Numbered from the stretch's first letter, positions 40,905-50,115 are shown. The stretch: DNA of 64,000 nt from Bacillus niameyensis (GCF_001375535.1 NZ_LN831197.1:4479155-4543154); one strand, 5' to 3'. Notes: generated from the sequence alone by a model not told the origin. Made by a program: numbers and translations.

Positions 40905-42376
40905 TGCACTTATATGAACTTGAACCTTATATACTTACAAGTTGCAAATTTCTTGGTTTGAAAGCAACAAAGATATCCCCTTCTATATGGAATATCAAAA
41001 TACCACAGAAATTTATAAATGAGTTTAATGGGCAGGAAGAAATAAGTATTAGTTTTGAAAAAAACAATAATCCTAAAATAATGTTTATTACATTTGAGTC
41101 TTACTTTACGCAAAAAATAGCCGAGCTTGTGGCAGAGTATAATTCGGGAGTCAGCAGTGGCATAAGGATTCATTCAATTCAACCGAAGCTTCAAAGTCTT
41201 AAGAAAAGTTTTTCTGATTGTGAGCTTAATATTGAATCTTCTACACTAGATAATAATTATTATATCTTAATTTGGTTCAAGACCACTGTTAATTTAAATT
41301 TAACCGAAGAGTATTTAAAATGCTTCAAATATAATATTAAGACTGGTAATTTAGAAACCCCACCCAATGATGATGAATGTAAAGCCCTATTATTTTCAAT
41401 TAAAGAAGAACTCATCGTAGATTTACCAGATGATCTGATAGATAAATCCTTGAACAAGCTTTATTCAATAGCTAAAGAAGATGCAGAAGTGTTTGTTCAA
41501 CAAAAGCAAGAGGAAAATAGTAGGGCATTACAGGAAGAAGTTAAAAGGATTAATCAATATTATGATTTGCTAATATCTGAAAATGAAGTTGCCGAAAGTT
41601 CTAAAGGATTATCTCCTGAGGAAGAGCATGAATACCTAAAAAAGGAAAGAGAATCCTTAATTGAGCAACAAATTTTTAAATATAATATTCGACAAAAGGA
41701 AGTTACAATTGAACCAGTTGCTTTATTGTTATTAAATGATAAAACTGAGTCTGCCATCGTTCAAGTATCAAACGAGTATGGAAGAACAGTTGTGGATCTA
41801 ACAGCTAAAAAGACACCTGAAGTAAATTGCTCTATTACTGGTACTACCAATGGACCTTTTACAATAACCAGTGATAATTTGATCGTTAGAACAGACAGCG
41901 TATTTTCATGCTCGAATTGCAATAAATCATTAGGAACGAATAAAATGAATAACTGTGGAGTTTGCCATACAGATTTATGCCCTGAATGCATCAAAATATC
42001 TGCAATATCTCAATCAACTTTATGTAAAAGTCATTACAAAGAATGTCAAACATGCCTAAATACTGTTTCATCGGAGGAATTGCACTTATGCAATAACTGT
42101 GGTCAATTTTGTTGTAAATCGTGTAACCTAACAAATATCTGTGAACTTTGCCGATCACTTAAACCAATTAGTTCTGTTACACCGCAAATAAAACAAATAT
42201 TGGATTTATTACCAAGTGAAGTAAAAGCAAAAAAATATGATTCTGCAATTAAAGGAAATCGCATTGCAATCTTAGGAAGAGGAAGTTTGTTTAAAAGCTT
42301 TTTTATTGTGTATGACCAACCTAGTCAAAAAATAATAACAACCCATAAATATGGACTTTTTAATAAAAAAAGATAA
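40901..42376 (+). CDS. Zinc-finger/coiled-coil partner of the SNF2 protein
   Basis: A 491-residue protein with no recognised family. Residues 1-160 are alpha/beta. About 180-260 is a charged coiled coil (EDAEVFVQQKQEENSRALQE). About 335-420 is a dense cluster of cysteine pairs: CSNC, CGVCHTDLCPEC, CKSH, CQTC, CNNCGQFCCKSC and CELC, enough for four or five zinc sites, in a treble-clef or RING-like spacing. The C-terminus has no known motif. The translational overlap with the SNF2 gene suggests a complex in which this subunit gives target recognition. No nuclease motif was found. A terminator follows. Confidence 0.65.
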   Translation: MMHLYELEPYILTSCKFLGLKATKISPSIWNIKIPQKFINEFNGQEEISISFEKNNNPKIMFITFESYFTQKIAELVAEYNSGVSSGIRIHSIQPKLQSLKKSFSDCELNIESSTLDNNYYILIWFKTTVNLNLTEEYLKCFKYNIKTGNLETPPNDDECKALLFSIKEELIVDLPDDLIDKSLNKLYSIAKEDAEVFVQQKQEENSRALQEEVKRINQYYDLLISENEVAESSKGLSPEEEHEYLKKERESLIEQQIFKYNIRQKEVTIEPVALLLLNDKTESAIVQVSNEYGRTVVDLTAKKTPEVNCSITGTTNGPFTITSDNLIVRTDSVFSCSNCNKSLGTNKMNNCGVCHTDLCPECIKISAISQSTLCKSHYKECQTCLNTVSSEELHLCNNCGQFCCKSCNLTNICELCRSLKPISSVTPQIKQILDLLPSEVKAKKYDSAIKGNRIAILGRGSLFKSFFIVYDQPSQKIITTHKYGLFNKKR

Positions 42377-42530
42377 TGCATAGCAATAATATGATACTTC
42401 ATTTTTTAGAGCTTAAAATGGGTACATAAATGTTTAGATACTAGTGTAAAACTTGTAGTATTTTTATATAAATTTCAGTTTGTAAAGTATGTGATAGATA
42501 GAATTAGGAAGATGATCTCACACTTTTTTC

Positions 42531-42592
42531 AGAAACAGAGGGCCTTTTCTTGATTCATTATTGAATTGCAAGAAATGTCCCTCTGTTTCTTT
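42531..42592 (+). terminator. Terminator of the SNF2 operon
   Basis: AGAAACAGAGGG pairs perfectly with CCCTCTGTTTCT across a 36-nt loop containing TTCTTG/CAAGAA, then TTTG. Confidence 0.75.
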
Positions 42593-42624
42593 GATAATTC
42601 CTCATGAATATATGCTAAACTACT

Positions 42625-42700
42625 AATAGCATTCACTTAAGAAAGGAAGCGAGCGAATGAAAAGATTGATTCCTGTCATTCCCATCGTCATCATCGTTGC
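42625..42700 (+). repeat. Right copy of the 75-bp imperfect direct repeat
   Basis: It covers the ribosome site and first 14 codons of the intact gene at 42657 and matches 38874-38949. Insertion of the SNF2 pair next to, or inside, this gene start would leave such a duplication. Confidence 0.7.
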
Positions 42701-42872
42701 TGTGATGTCCATGTTCATTCTAGAAAAGAATTTTTCCGATATTGATGGTCAAACGAGGATGCTGATTTCCGCTGGAGGAACCATTCTGTCAGGCGTAGTG
42801 GCATATTTTTTATTAGGAAACTCTAACGATAAAGACGATACTCCACCTTGGCGAAAGAGACAGCCTAAATAG
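42657..42872 (+). CDS. Small two-segment membrane protein, 71 residues
   Basis: Two hydrophobic segments (IPVIPIVIIVAVMSMFIL and MLISAGGTILSGVVAYFLL) are separated by EKNFSDIDGQTR and followed by a polar tail, NDKDDTPPWRKRQPK. RBS AAAGGAAG precedes ATG. A hypothetical Bacillaceae membrane protein; no function known. Its first 14 codons are repeated 3.7 kb upstream. Confidence 0.7.
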   Translation: MKRLIPVIPIVIIVAVMSMFILEKNFSDIDGQTRMLISAGGTILSGVVAYFLLGNSNDKDDTPPWRKRQPK

Positions 42873-43006
42873 ATTACTGGGACGCTTGTCTTTTTATCAA
42901 TAATCAGAAAATAGTGGTAGAACAAAGTAGCAATAGACTAGGTTCTCACGGGCTGTCAGCACATGTTTCCTCCAAGTAGTCCTTTTTAGGGATCTGTTAC
43001 TGCATT

Positions 43007-43046
43007 AACCGTTTTGATGTTAACAGCATCGAAACGGTTTTTTTTA
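43007..43046 (+). terminator. Terminator after the small membrane gene
   Basis: AACCGTTT/AAACGGTT with an inner GATG/CATC stem and eight T residues. A close relative occurs at 59896. Confidence 0.85.
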
Positions 43047-43236
43047 ATTTAAAGCTGAGAACGAAGATGGCTTTTCTCCCGTTATATTCGACAGTTTAGG
43101 GTGGAATTCGAAAGGTAGCTGACTGTGAAAATTTGCTTATAATCAAACTTTCTCTTGTTCCATCATAAAGAGTTAGGTCAAACTAAAGAAGTGAACCTGT
43201 TTACTCAACTTTTTCCTGCGAAAGGAGATGTTTTTA

Positions 43237-43378
43237 TGACTGCTTATAAAGTATGGGTGGTTTTAACTTAGCCGATAGATTTTTGATTGCAGCTTGGAAT
43301 GAGAGCAAGCGGGATATGATGAAGGTCGTATCCCTATTTGATTATAAGCTGACTTTTGGCTTTTCAACAGCTTCTTAG
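43237..43378 (+). pseudogene. Frameshifted remnant upstream of the phosphotransferase gene
   Basis: A fine ribosome site (GAAAGGAGATG) opens MTAYKVWVVLT and stops; the frame one base over continues ADRFLIAAWNESKRDMMKVV and SLFDYKLTFGFSTAS to a stop. Joined, this is a protein of about 47 residues. It is not recognised and is likely a decayed gene or gene start. The rest of the 43050-43490 stretch shows nothing else. Confidence 0.4.
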
Positions 43379-43490
43379 GAGGCTGCTTGTTCGCGGTTTA
43401 TCCCCAAAAACAACTTTAATTTTTAGGAGAAGATCAGTTCAATCATTTGCTTGCCATGTGACCATAAGGGGAAAAGGGAGGATACGAGAA

Positions 43491-44510
43491 ATGAACAACC
43501 ATGATGAAAGTTTTGTAAAGATCGAAATACTGGCGCTTGTTTTGGGTAAAATGCTCGACAAGACGATCATCCACGCAGATTATCAACTTAAAGAGTTGCA
43601 AGGCGGGACACTAGGGGATGTTCGGCTTGTTACAGGTATGGCTGAAACGTCCGATGGTGAAAATCTGCCGTATAAGCTGGTTTGGAAAACACAGAAAAAA
43701 TTTGAGCGTTATGGTGATCTAGATTCATGGCGAAGGGAATATGACCTTTATGCATCGGATTTCAAAACGGTTTTCTGCGATTCATTTCGAGCTCCGGAGT
43801 GTTATCACGCTGAAATAAATGGTGATGAGATTCAACTGTGGATGCAATATATTGACGGTGTGTCAGGCTTACATCTAACCTTGGAAATGTTTGAACGTAT
43901 AGCCGAGGAATTGGGGCGATTTCAAGGGAAGTTGTACACTGAACGACCAAACATATTGCAGAATCTATCCAACTTAAGCAAGGTTGAGTTTACGAAAAAC
44001 AACTATCTGCGGTATCGGTCATGGAATGTTTTGTATGATTATATACGCTCCGATGACTGCGACATTCCGAAGCACCTGTGTAACATGCTCATAGACATAG
44101 ATAACAATGTGGATGAAGTATTTAGTAAAATCGAAAAGCTGCCAATCGTGCTTTGTCACAGAGATTTTTGGGTGGAAAACATATTCTATTCGGATGATAG
44201 AATCGTACTGATCGATTGGGATACCGCCGGATGGGGGTACATGGGCGAGGATATCGCGAGTTTAATAACAGATGAAGCAGACGTCTGCCATATGGTTGAA
44301 TACTATCAAAAATGCATTCCAGCGTACTACAGGGGTTTTTCGGAATATGCGGATGTTTCTCATATCTCTGATCATTGTATCTATGAACTGATCCTCACTA
44401 TGTTCGGATATAGGCTTGTGGAATGGTATAAATTTGCAGAGTCACCAGAAGATAAAGCAAATCACCTAAATACATTGGAAAAAATCTATGAGATGAGAAT
44501 GTGTAAATAA
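43491..44510 (+). CDS. APH-family small-molecule phosphotransferase
   Basis: A 339-residue kinase of the aminoglycoside phosphotransferase/choline kinase fold. The catalytic loop is CHRDFWVENIFY (HxDxxxxN) and the metal-binding motif is LIDWDTAGWGYMGEDIA. The N-terminal lobe has LVWKTQKKFERYG, with a probable ATP-binding lysine. These kinases may inactivate aminoglycosides or macrolides, or phosphorylate sugars, choline or homoserine; nothing identifies the substrate. I take ATG 43491 because AGGGAGG lies 9 bp before it; the longer frame has no such site and odd composition. Convergent with the beta-lactamase-fold gene. Confidence 0.8.
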   Translation: MNNHDESFVKIEILALVLGKMLDKTIIHADYQLKELQGGTLGDVRLVTGMAETSDGENLPYKLVWKTQKKFERYGDLDSWRREYDLYASDFKTVFCDSFRAPECYHAEINGDEIQLWMQYIDGVSGLHLTLEMFERIAEELGRFQGKLYTERPNILQNLSNLSKVEFTKNNYLRYRSWNVLYDYIRSDDCDIPKHLCNMLIDIDNNVDEVFSKIEKLPIVLCHRDFWVENIFYSDDRIVLIDWDTAGWGYMGEDIASLITDEADVCHMVEYYQKCIPAYYRGFSEYADVSHISDHCIYELILTMFGYRLVEWYKFAESPEDKANHLNTLEKIYEMRMCK

Positions 44511-44568
44511 ATATAACTTTCAAGTCCATAGATGTAAACAGGATGAAAGTCTGTGAACTGTCTATTAC

Positions 44569-44607
44569 GGGGTAGTACCAGTATCGCTGTCCCGCTGATA
44601 TTACCCC
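44569..44607. terminator. Hairpin between convergent genes
   Basis: GGGGTAGTACCAGTATCGC is almost perfectly complementary to the following GCTGATATTACCCC arm. There is no long T tract; it probably separates the two convergent genes. Confidence 0.5.
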
Positions 44608-44647
44608 AACAAACAGAGAAAAAAAGTACTGAGATTCTGGTCCTTTA

Positions 44648-45469
44648 TCAACAATCAGATAGTGGCGGAAGGTTCATATAATCATAGATAAGCTTTCCTA
44701 TTTCCGCCAAAACCTGTAGTGATTTCCCATCATCAACATCTTTAGAAAGAACAGCGCAAATCATTTTCCGTTTTCCAACGTAGAAAATACCGATATCATG
44801 TCTACAGCCCGAAACCCAGCCCGTCTTGTTTGCCAGCTCCCATTCAGGATTTACACCAATAATGGCGGATTCATTGTATGGTAGTTTTCCGGGTAAACAA
44901 TCTCTTATTTGTTGCTTTTTCATGATGTCAATCATTTGTTCACAGGCATACACGGATACAACTTTTCCGCAAGCAATTTTTTCAAGCAGTGTAGCCATTT
45001 CCCCAGCTGTAATAAGGTTTTTCCCATCAATATGGACTGGAACGGTCATGAGTTTATTATAAAAACTGCTTCTTTTTAGGCCAATATCTTTCATAGTCTT
45101 TTGAATGTTTGCTATACCAACAAGGTCAATGAGCATATTCGTTGCAGTATTGTCACTTTGGATTATCATCAAAGTCATAATGTCATGGATGGTAAAACTT
45201 GCTCCAGGTGTCATAAATTGTAATATTCCAGCCCCGCCAACAAGATCTTCCCTCTTTAAGATAATAGTATCACTTAATGTAAATTCTCCTTTATCAAAGG
45301 CATTGAAAACGGCAGCCATTATCGGAACCTTAATCACACTAGCAGCGTAAAACAGTTCATCTCCATTCAAGTCCCATGTTTCCTGCGTATCTAGGTCTTT
45401 AAGGGCAATCCCCCATGTTCCTCCAACCTGTTCAACAGCATTCTGAATATTAGTGATAAGGCGCTTCAT
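44648..45469 (-). CDS. Class A beta-lactamase-fold serine hydrolase without signal peptide
   Basis: A 273-residue protein of the penicillin-binding/beta-lactamase fold. SVIK (Ser44-Lys47) is the SxxK nucleophile, SDN is at 105-107 and KTG at 215-217. Where true class A beta-lactamases carry the Glu-x-x-Leu-Asn omega loop, this one has FYNKLMTVPVHIDG, without the catalytic Glu. It also has no export signal. It is therefore unlikely to be an efficient secreted beta-lactamase; a cytoplasmic esterase or peptidase is more likely, though weak resistance cannot be excluded. Start ATG behind GGGAGATG; a longer frame lacks a ribosome site. Confidence 0.75.
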   Translation of the reverse strand: MKRLITNIQNAVEQVGGTWGIALKDLDTQETWDLNGDELFYAASVIKVPIMAAVFNAFDKGEFTLSDTIILKREDLVGGAGILQFMTPGASFTIHDIMTLMIIQSDNTATNMLIDLVGIANIQKTMKDIGLKRSSFYNKLMTVPVHIDGKNLITAGEMATLLEKIACGKVVSVYACEQMIDIMKKQQIRDCLPGKLPYNESAIIGVNPEWELANKTGWVSGCRHDIGIFYVGKRKMICAVLSKDVDDGKSLQVLAEIGKLIYDYMNLPPLSDC

Positions 45470-45869
45470 GCTTTCATCTCCCAAAAATAATTTAAAATCT
45501 TCCATTTGAAAAATGGATCAGCTTTCTTTACAGCGCTAATCAGAATGGACAAAAGGATTCTGAATCCAGTTGTTTGCTGGATGCATTTCAATTTTTCTGA
45601 TAAGATAATGAAATTTAGGAGCTTTCTTGAATTATATAAAAGATTTGAAATTAGGGGAATATTAAGAGGCAATTTTATATTAAGTAGAAGGTATTTAATT
45701 TAAGTGGCAAGTTTATGGTCAAGGGTCAGCAGGAGCAATATATCTATTCTTTGTTGAAGCAAGACTTTGATGAAAGGATAAAAAGTTAGACACAAAAGTA
45801 AAACAACTCACTGTAAGTTTTTTATCGTTGCTGTGATAACAAGGTCATTCCCGAAGGGAGGTGTTTCAA
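45470..45869. other. Intergenic region between divergent genes
   Basis: No gene is supported here. The region is AT-rich. CTCACTGTAAG and GATAACAAGG segments near 45800-45845 may be the promoter region and leader of the transcript that carries the 25-codon leader frame. No clear -35/-10 pair can be named. Confidence 0.35.
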
Positions 45870-45947
45870 ATGAAAAAACATTTGGAGTTCTACCACGTTG
45901 CTTCACTCATGCAAAGCCTGTTATTGGAAAGGCGATACTTTGCATGA
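45870..45947 (+). CDS. Leader-peptide-like 25-codon frame
   Basis: GAAGGGAGGTG lies 8 bp before ATG; the peptide reads MKKHLEFYHVASLMQSLLLE and ends RRYFA. TCATGCAAAG (45907-45916) is perfectly complementary to CTTTGCATGA (45938-45947), which ends on the stop codon. GGCGATA within the loop can instead pair with TATCGCC at 45965-45971. A translated leader with mutually exclusive hairpins ahead of the next gene is the layout of ribosome-stalling attenuators. It may equally be a short real gene. Confidence 0.45.
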   Translation: MKKHLEFYHVASLMQSLLLERRYFA

Positions 45948-46045
45948 GGCGAGATCTTTAATTTTATCGCCGAATAAGCTTTTCTAATATATTTTTGGCT
46001 TTGCACCTTATTTTTTATCTAAATCAAAATAAGGGGCGAGCGAAA

Positions 46046-46315
46046 ATGAATTATTTGAACGCTAAAAAAGTTTTACCTGAACACTTAATCGTGGAAATTC
46101 AAAAATATGTTCAGGGGGAGACATTGTATATTCCGAAACTAGAAACGAAGTATCGGAAATGGGGAACTGTTAGTGGAGGAAGAAGGCTGCTTGATCGTCG
46201 AAATGCTGCTATTAGAGATGCTTTTAAGAATGGAAGCGGTATCGAACGACTTGCTGAGGAATACTTTTTATCTACTGAAACCATTAAGAAGATTGTTTAT
46301 TCAAATAAAAAATAG
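46046..46315 (+). CDS. CD3324 family protein (putative HTH regulator)
   Basis: An 89-residue protein; it begins MNYLNAKKVLPEHLIVEIQK and contains YVQGETLYIPKLETKYRKWG, TVSGGRRLLDRRNAAIRDAF, and LAEEYFLSTETIKKIVYS, the last being a helix-turn-helix. This is the CD3324 family of Firmicutes, often near antibiotic-related genes but uncharacterised. Start ATG behind AAGGGGCGAG; the longer frame starting at 45995 is not favoured. The leader-peptide-like structure lies just upstream. Confidence 0.8.
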   Translation: MNYLNAKKVLPEHLIVEIQKYVQGETLYIPKLETKYRKWGTVSGGRRLLDRRNAAIRDAFKNGSGIERLAEEYFLSTETIKKIVYSNKK

Positions 46316-46320
46316 CTGAA

Positions 46321-46352
46321 CAGCACTAGTGGAAAATTTCCAACAGTGCTGT
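46321..46352 (+). terminator. Hairpin terminator after the CD3324 gene
   Basis: CAGCACT/AGTGCTG stem with an inner GGA/TCC, followed by TATTTA; T-poor but well placed. Confidence 0.55.
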
Positions 46353-46491
46353 ATTTAGGTAATATTCGTTTCTTAGTCATTTTATCCATTTTAGAAGCTG
46401 ACTCCATTCTTTACAATGAATGTAGTGAATGAGGGACTGCGAGCCAAAGAGCGAGATCCTGCCCATTTGTCCCTTGTAGAAGGAGGATATG

Positions 46492-48681
46492 ATGACTACT
46501 GTTTTAAATGTTGATGATATTCTTGGATTAGTAAAACCAGCTATTATCCGCTTCCCGCTTTCTGTATCATCTACGAATGAGTGGGTAGCTTTTACAGCTG
46601 AAGGGCATGGTTTAAGAAAAGGGAATGTGGGTGTTTCTGATGAGGTGGATGGATTTACCCAATGGGTTTGTCATGTGGAAACAGGAGAGGCATTTCCCGT
46701 TGTTCCTGAAGCGACGAGCAGTTGGTCTGGAACTTGGTCTCCAGACGGGAAAATTCTTGCTTTCTTTTCTGACCTTAATGGAAAAGCGCAATTATGGTTA
46801 TGGAATTCCGAGAGTCAATCCATCTCCTTAGCATCCGATGCGATTGTTCGGCCATTCTTCGGATTCGAGAAACCGATTTGGACACCTGATGGCCAGTCCA
46901 TTATTGTGAAGGGAATGCCAGAAGCGGATGTTCATGATTTCTCATTTAATTCTAAGGCCATCCCTGTGCATGAGAAGAAGGATTCGCCGATTATGGTATT
47001 TTCTACAAAAATGGAAGGGGATACACAAGGAGAAAACGATAATTCGTTTATCGAAAGGTACCATGCCGACATCATTCGGATCGATTGGCAGTCAAATAAA
47101 TCCACGATCATTGCTACAAATCATCGTCCGGTGGGAATTTTTCTAGCAGGTGATGGACAAAACATTGCATTTGCTTCTTGCCAAGGAGTAGAGCAGATAA
47201 ATGAAGAGCAAATTATCTATGATTTATGGATTGCACCCGTTTATCCGAGCGATCCTGTTCAAGAATATTGTTTGCAAAAAAATACACGGATGGCCTATGG
47301 CTTAAGCTTCACATGGGGAAAAGATAATAAGACGATTTATTATACGACAGAAGGGCCACTGGCAGATGGCGGATTATGGTCTATACATATCGATGAAATT
47401 GGGAAAGGTAAACAACTTTTTCAACAAGAGCATTTAAGGTTGGATCGTGATTATGAAGCTCCTTTTGTTTTAGAAAATGGTGATGTGATCCTCATTGCAA
47501 ATGGAAAGTTATGGCGCTATATGCACAAATCTAATGAAATGATCGAATTAAGCTCTCAAATTCAAAGGGGACGTGTCATTTCTTTTATACCAGCGCTTAT
47601 CAATCTTAGGGAATCGAATGGAGAGCAATTTATTATTGTGAGAACGATAGATTACCATCCTCAGAAGTGGGGACTTGCTTTGCTGAACATAGAAAGTGGA
47701 GAAGTTGTGAAGATGGTGGAGGAAAGTAAACAACTTACGCCTTGGTTTATAGGTGAAGAAGGTGTAAGTTATAATAGCGCTAATCCAATGGCCATCTTCG
47801 TGGCAGAATCTGCTTCAGAAGCACCTAATTTGTGGACTTGGAATCTTGAAACGAATGAAACAAGGAAAATAACGAATTTATCTTCATTTTCAACAGACTG
47901 CATAGGTGAAACGAGAGTCCTAAACTGGAAAGTAGGAGACACGGAAGCAAAGGGTGTCCTACTACTTCCAAAAGATCGTCAAGATCAAGTACCTGTCGTA
48001 TTGGATGTATATGCGGGAGAAAAAATAACTGGTTCTATCGATGCATTTGGACTCTATGATAGTCCTGTAGATAATCGACATTTATATGCATCAAGAGGAT
48101 ACGCTATTTTTATGCCAGAGCTACCAATTACAAGTAACGAAACAGCAGATGAAATTGAAAAAGGACTGCACGCAGCAATAAATGAATTAGCAAAAATTCC
48201 TGAAATAGATATGAAACGTATAGGGATTATGGGGCACTCCTATGGCGGGTATACTACATTGGTGGCGATTACTCGATTACCTGGGAGGTTTAAGGCAGCG
48301 ATCGCTCATTCGGGAATTGGAAACTTGATTAGTTCTGCCACACATTTTGATCCAGAATGGACTCAATTTAATTATGACTGGGCTGAACACGGGCAAGGCA
48401 ATATGGGAGCTTCTATTTGGGAAAATAGAGAAAGATATATTCGAAATTCTCCTGTTTTTGATTTTGATAAGATTGAAACACCTGTATTAATTATTCAAGG
48501 AACAAGAGATGCGATTTGCGGCTATGAAGCGGGTCCTACTTTTTCAGCTTTAAAACGCTTGGATAAAACTGCGGAATTGATTTTATATAAAGATGAAGAT
48601 CATTGGCATGCGACATGGGAATACGAAAATATTAAAGATTATTATGATCGCGTGTTTGCGTGGTTAGATAAGCATTTATAA
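46492..48681 (+). CDS. S9 family prolyl-oligopeptidase-type serine peptidase
   Basis: A 730-residue cytoplasmic peptidase. Residues 1-450 form a beta-propeller with repeats such as TWSPDGKILAFFSDLNGKAQ and PIWTPDGQSIIVKGMPE. The C-terminal alpha/beta-hydrolase domain has GHSYGGY with Ser583, GTRDAICGYEAG for the acid, and DEDHWHATWE with the histidine. This is the acylaminoacyl-peptidase/dipeptidyl-peptidase IV group, which degrades short peptides. I use the second of two ATGs for best spacing to AAGGAGG. The leader has an AGGGAC/GTCCCT dyad (about 46431-46475), but no T-box elements. Confidence 0.86.
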   Translation: MTTVLNVDDILGLVKPAIIRFPLSVSSTNEWVAFTAEGHGLRKGNVGVSDEVDGFTQWVCHVETGEAFPVVPEATSSWSGTWSPDGKILAFFSDLNGKAQLWLWNSESQSISLASDAIVRPFFGFEKPIWTPDGQSIIVKGMPEADVHDFSFNSKAIPVHEKKDSPIMVFSTKMEGDTQGENDNSFIERYHADIIRIDWQSNKSTIIATNHRPVGIFLAGDGQNIAFASCQGVEQINEEQIIYDLWIAPVYPSDPVQEYCLQKNTRMAYGLSFTWGKDNKTIYYTTEGPLADGGLWSIHIDEIGKGKQLFQQEHLRLDRDYEAPFVLENGDVILIANGKLWRYMHKSNEMIELSSQIQRGRVISFIPALINLRESNGEQFIIVRTIDYHPQKWGLALLNIESGEVVKMVEESKQLTPWFIGEEGVSYNSANPMAIFVAESASEAPNLWTWNLETNETRKITNLSSFSTDCIGETRVLNWKVGDTEAKGVLLLPKDRQDQVPVVLDVYAGEKITGSIDAFGLYDSPVDNRHLYASRGYAIFMPELPITSNETADEIEKGLHAAINELAKIPEIDMKRIGIMGHSYGGYTTLVAITRLPGRFKAAIAHSGIGNLISSATHFDPEWTQFNYDWAEHGQGNMGASIWENRERYIRNSPVFDFDKIETPVLIIQGTRDAICGYEAGPTFSALKRLDKTAELILYKDEDHWHATWEYENIKDYYDRVFAWLDKHL

Positions 48682-48705
48682 TTTCTTGTCTTTGACGTAA
48701 TTTTT

Positions 48706-48769
48706 GTCCCCCTTTGTATATGGGTCCGATTTGTTAGTCGGACTCATATACCAGGGGGATGCTTTTTTT
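48706..48769 (+). terminator. Strong terminator of the S9 peptidase gene
   Basis: A long stem, TCCCCCT...TATATGGGTCCGA with TCGGACTCATATA...AGGGGGAT, is followed by seven T residues. Confidence 0.92.
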
Positions 48770-48879
48770 CTGAATTTCCCTATTAGGCGAACATGCCAGT
48801 TTTTCATCAGTGAATAGTTGTTTGAATGAAACTTCTGTTATTATGGTTGTAAGGAAAAGCGTTTGAAAGGATGGAATCT

Positions 48880-50031
48880 ATGACATTTTTAGATACAATC
48901 AAGCCACACTTACGATCGAATGATCCATTGGTTCAAGAGACCGTATTGCATGCGATCCATGACTATCCTAACGTACCAGAGGAATGGGTAGTCGAGTTAT
49001 TGAAAGAAGCGATGATCAATGAGGAAAAGCAAGATTCCATATTAATTTATATTGATCAGCAGAAAATAAATGAAGACGCACTGCAGGTTTTGTTAGAACT
49101 TATTCCGAAAATGGAGCTGACAAAGCGTCACTTGGCGTTAAAATTACTTTTCAACGTAGACACTTTTCTTGCCTTAAAATACAAAGAACAGTTGAAAAAA
49201 TATCTACCTCAAGATACGTGGTCGTTTTATGAGTTACTTACTAATGGAACGGAAGAAGAAGTATATGAAGAATATGGCAAAGTATTAAATGATCTTGATC
49301 AATCGTTTCACTATGACCTTTATACAAAAGCAAAAAAGTTAGCTGAAACGATTGTGACAAATGATTGGGTGACAGACGCTGAAATAGATCTTGTTTTTGC
49401 TGAGGAATTACAGGAAGAATGGTTTTCTTTTAACGGCATTTTACATGTGTATATAATTGGCCTGCTGCAACATAAAAAATATATCCCATTTTTAGCGAGT
49501 CTCTTGATTCGCGATGAAGATATTTTGTTGGAAGAGGTTGCCAGTAGCTTGATCCGTTTTCAATCAGACGAGGTCGTAAGGGAAGTTGCGCCATACATAA
49601 AAAAATCAGAATCAGTGATTTTCGCTACGTCCATTGTTGAAAATATAAAATCAGATCTTGCTGTTAAGGTGTTAAAAGAGGCCTATAATGAAGCAACAGA
49701 ATTAGATGAACAGGAATTTATAGTTGAAGCGCTTAGTCATCATTTTACAAAAGAAGCTCTGCCAGTTGTTGAACAACAGATGAAAAATGAGTATAGAACT
49801 ACATTAGTGGATATGGAACAACTTGCTTACAGTTTTTACACGATCATAGGCGAAAGTCATCCCGAATTGTATTTATGGAAAGAAGAGGCGTTACAAAGAG
49901 AGAGGGATTATATGTATGAGGATAATAATCCACCAGAAAATACTCCTATCCGTAATGATAAAAAAGTAGGCAGAAACGATCCGTGTCCATGCGGGAGCGG
50001 GAAGAAATATAAGAAATGTTGTGGAAAGTAG
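48880..50031 (+). CDS. HEAT-like repeat protein with C-terminal SEC-C zinc motif
   Basis: A 383-residue soluble protein. Residues 1-330 are helical repeats of the HEAT/ARM type ([52 protein letters not shown] units). The last 20 residues, [20 protein letters not shown], are a perfect SEC-C zinc motif, as in SecA, which binds proteins or ribosomes. It could be a small chaperone or a ribosome-linked factor. The ATG at 48880 has better spacing from GAAAGGATGG than the ATG three codons earlier. No operon partner. Confidence 0.8.
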   Translation: MTFLDTIKPHLRSNDPLVQETVLHAIHDYPNVPEEWVVELLKEAMINEEKQDSILIYIDQQKINEDALQVLLELIPKMELTKRHLALKLLFNVDTFLALKYKEQLKKYLPQDTWSFYELLTNGTEEEVYEEYGKVLNDLDQSFHYDLYTKAKKLAETIVTNDWVTDAEIDLVFAEELQEEWFSFNGILHVYIIGLLQHKKYIPFLASLLIRDEDILLEEVASSLIRFQSDEVVREVAPYIKKSESVIFATSIVENIKSDLAVKVLKEAYNEATELDEQEFIVEALSHHFTKEALPVVEQQMKNEYRTTLVDMEQLAYSFYTIIGESHPELYLWKEEALQRERDYMYEDNNPPENTPIRNDKKVGRNDPCPCGSGKKYKKCCGK

Positions 50032-50051
50032 ATAATCGTTTTAAATAATGG

Positions 50052-50097
50052 AGGAAAAAAGCAGGTTCCTGAACGATCGAGAATTGTTCAGGAACCT
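50052..50097 (-). terminator. Terminator of the XRE regulator gene
   Basis: AGGTTCCTGAAC/GTTCAGGAACCT, a perfect 12-bp stem. Read on the minus strand a TTTTTTCC tract follows. It may also act on the SEC-C gene. Confidence 0.85.
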
Positions 50098-50115
50098 AGC
50101 GAAATAATAAAAAAC

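Noticed and set aside
44648..45469. A true secreted class A beta-lactamase
   Set aside because: There is no signal peptide and the omega-loop Glu motif is absent, although SxxK, SDN and KTG are present.
46316..46491. A T-box leader for the S9 peptidase gene
   Set aside because: There is a dyad, but neither the T-box sequence AGGGTGGNACCGCG nor a specifier loop is present.
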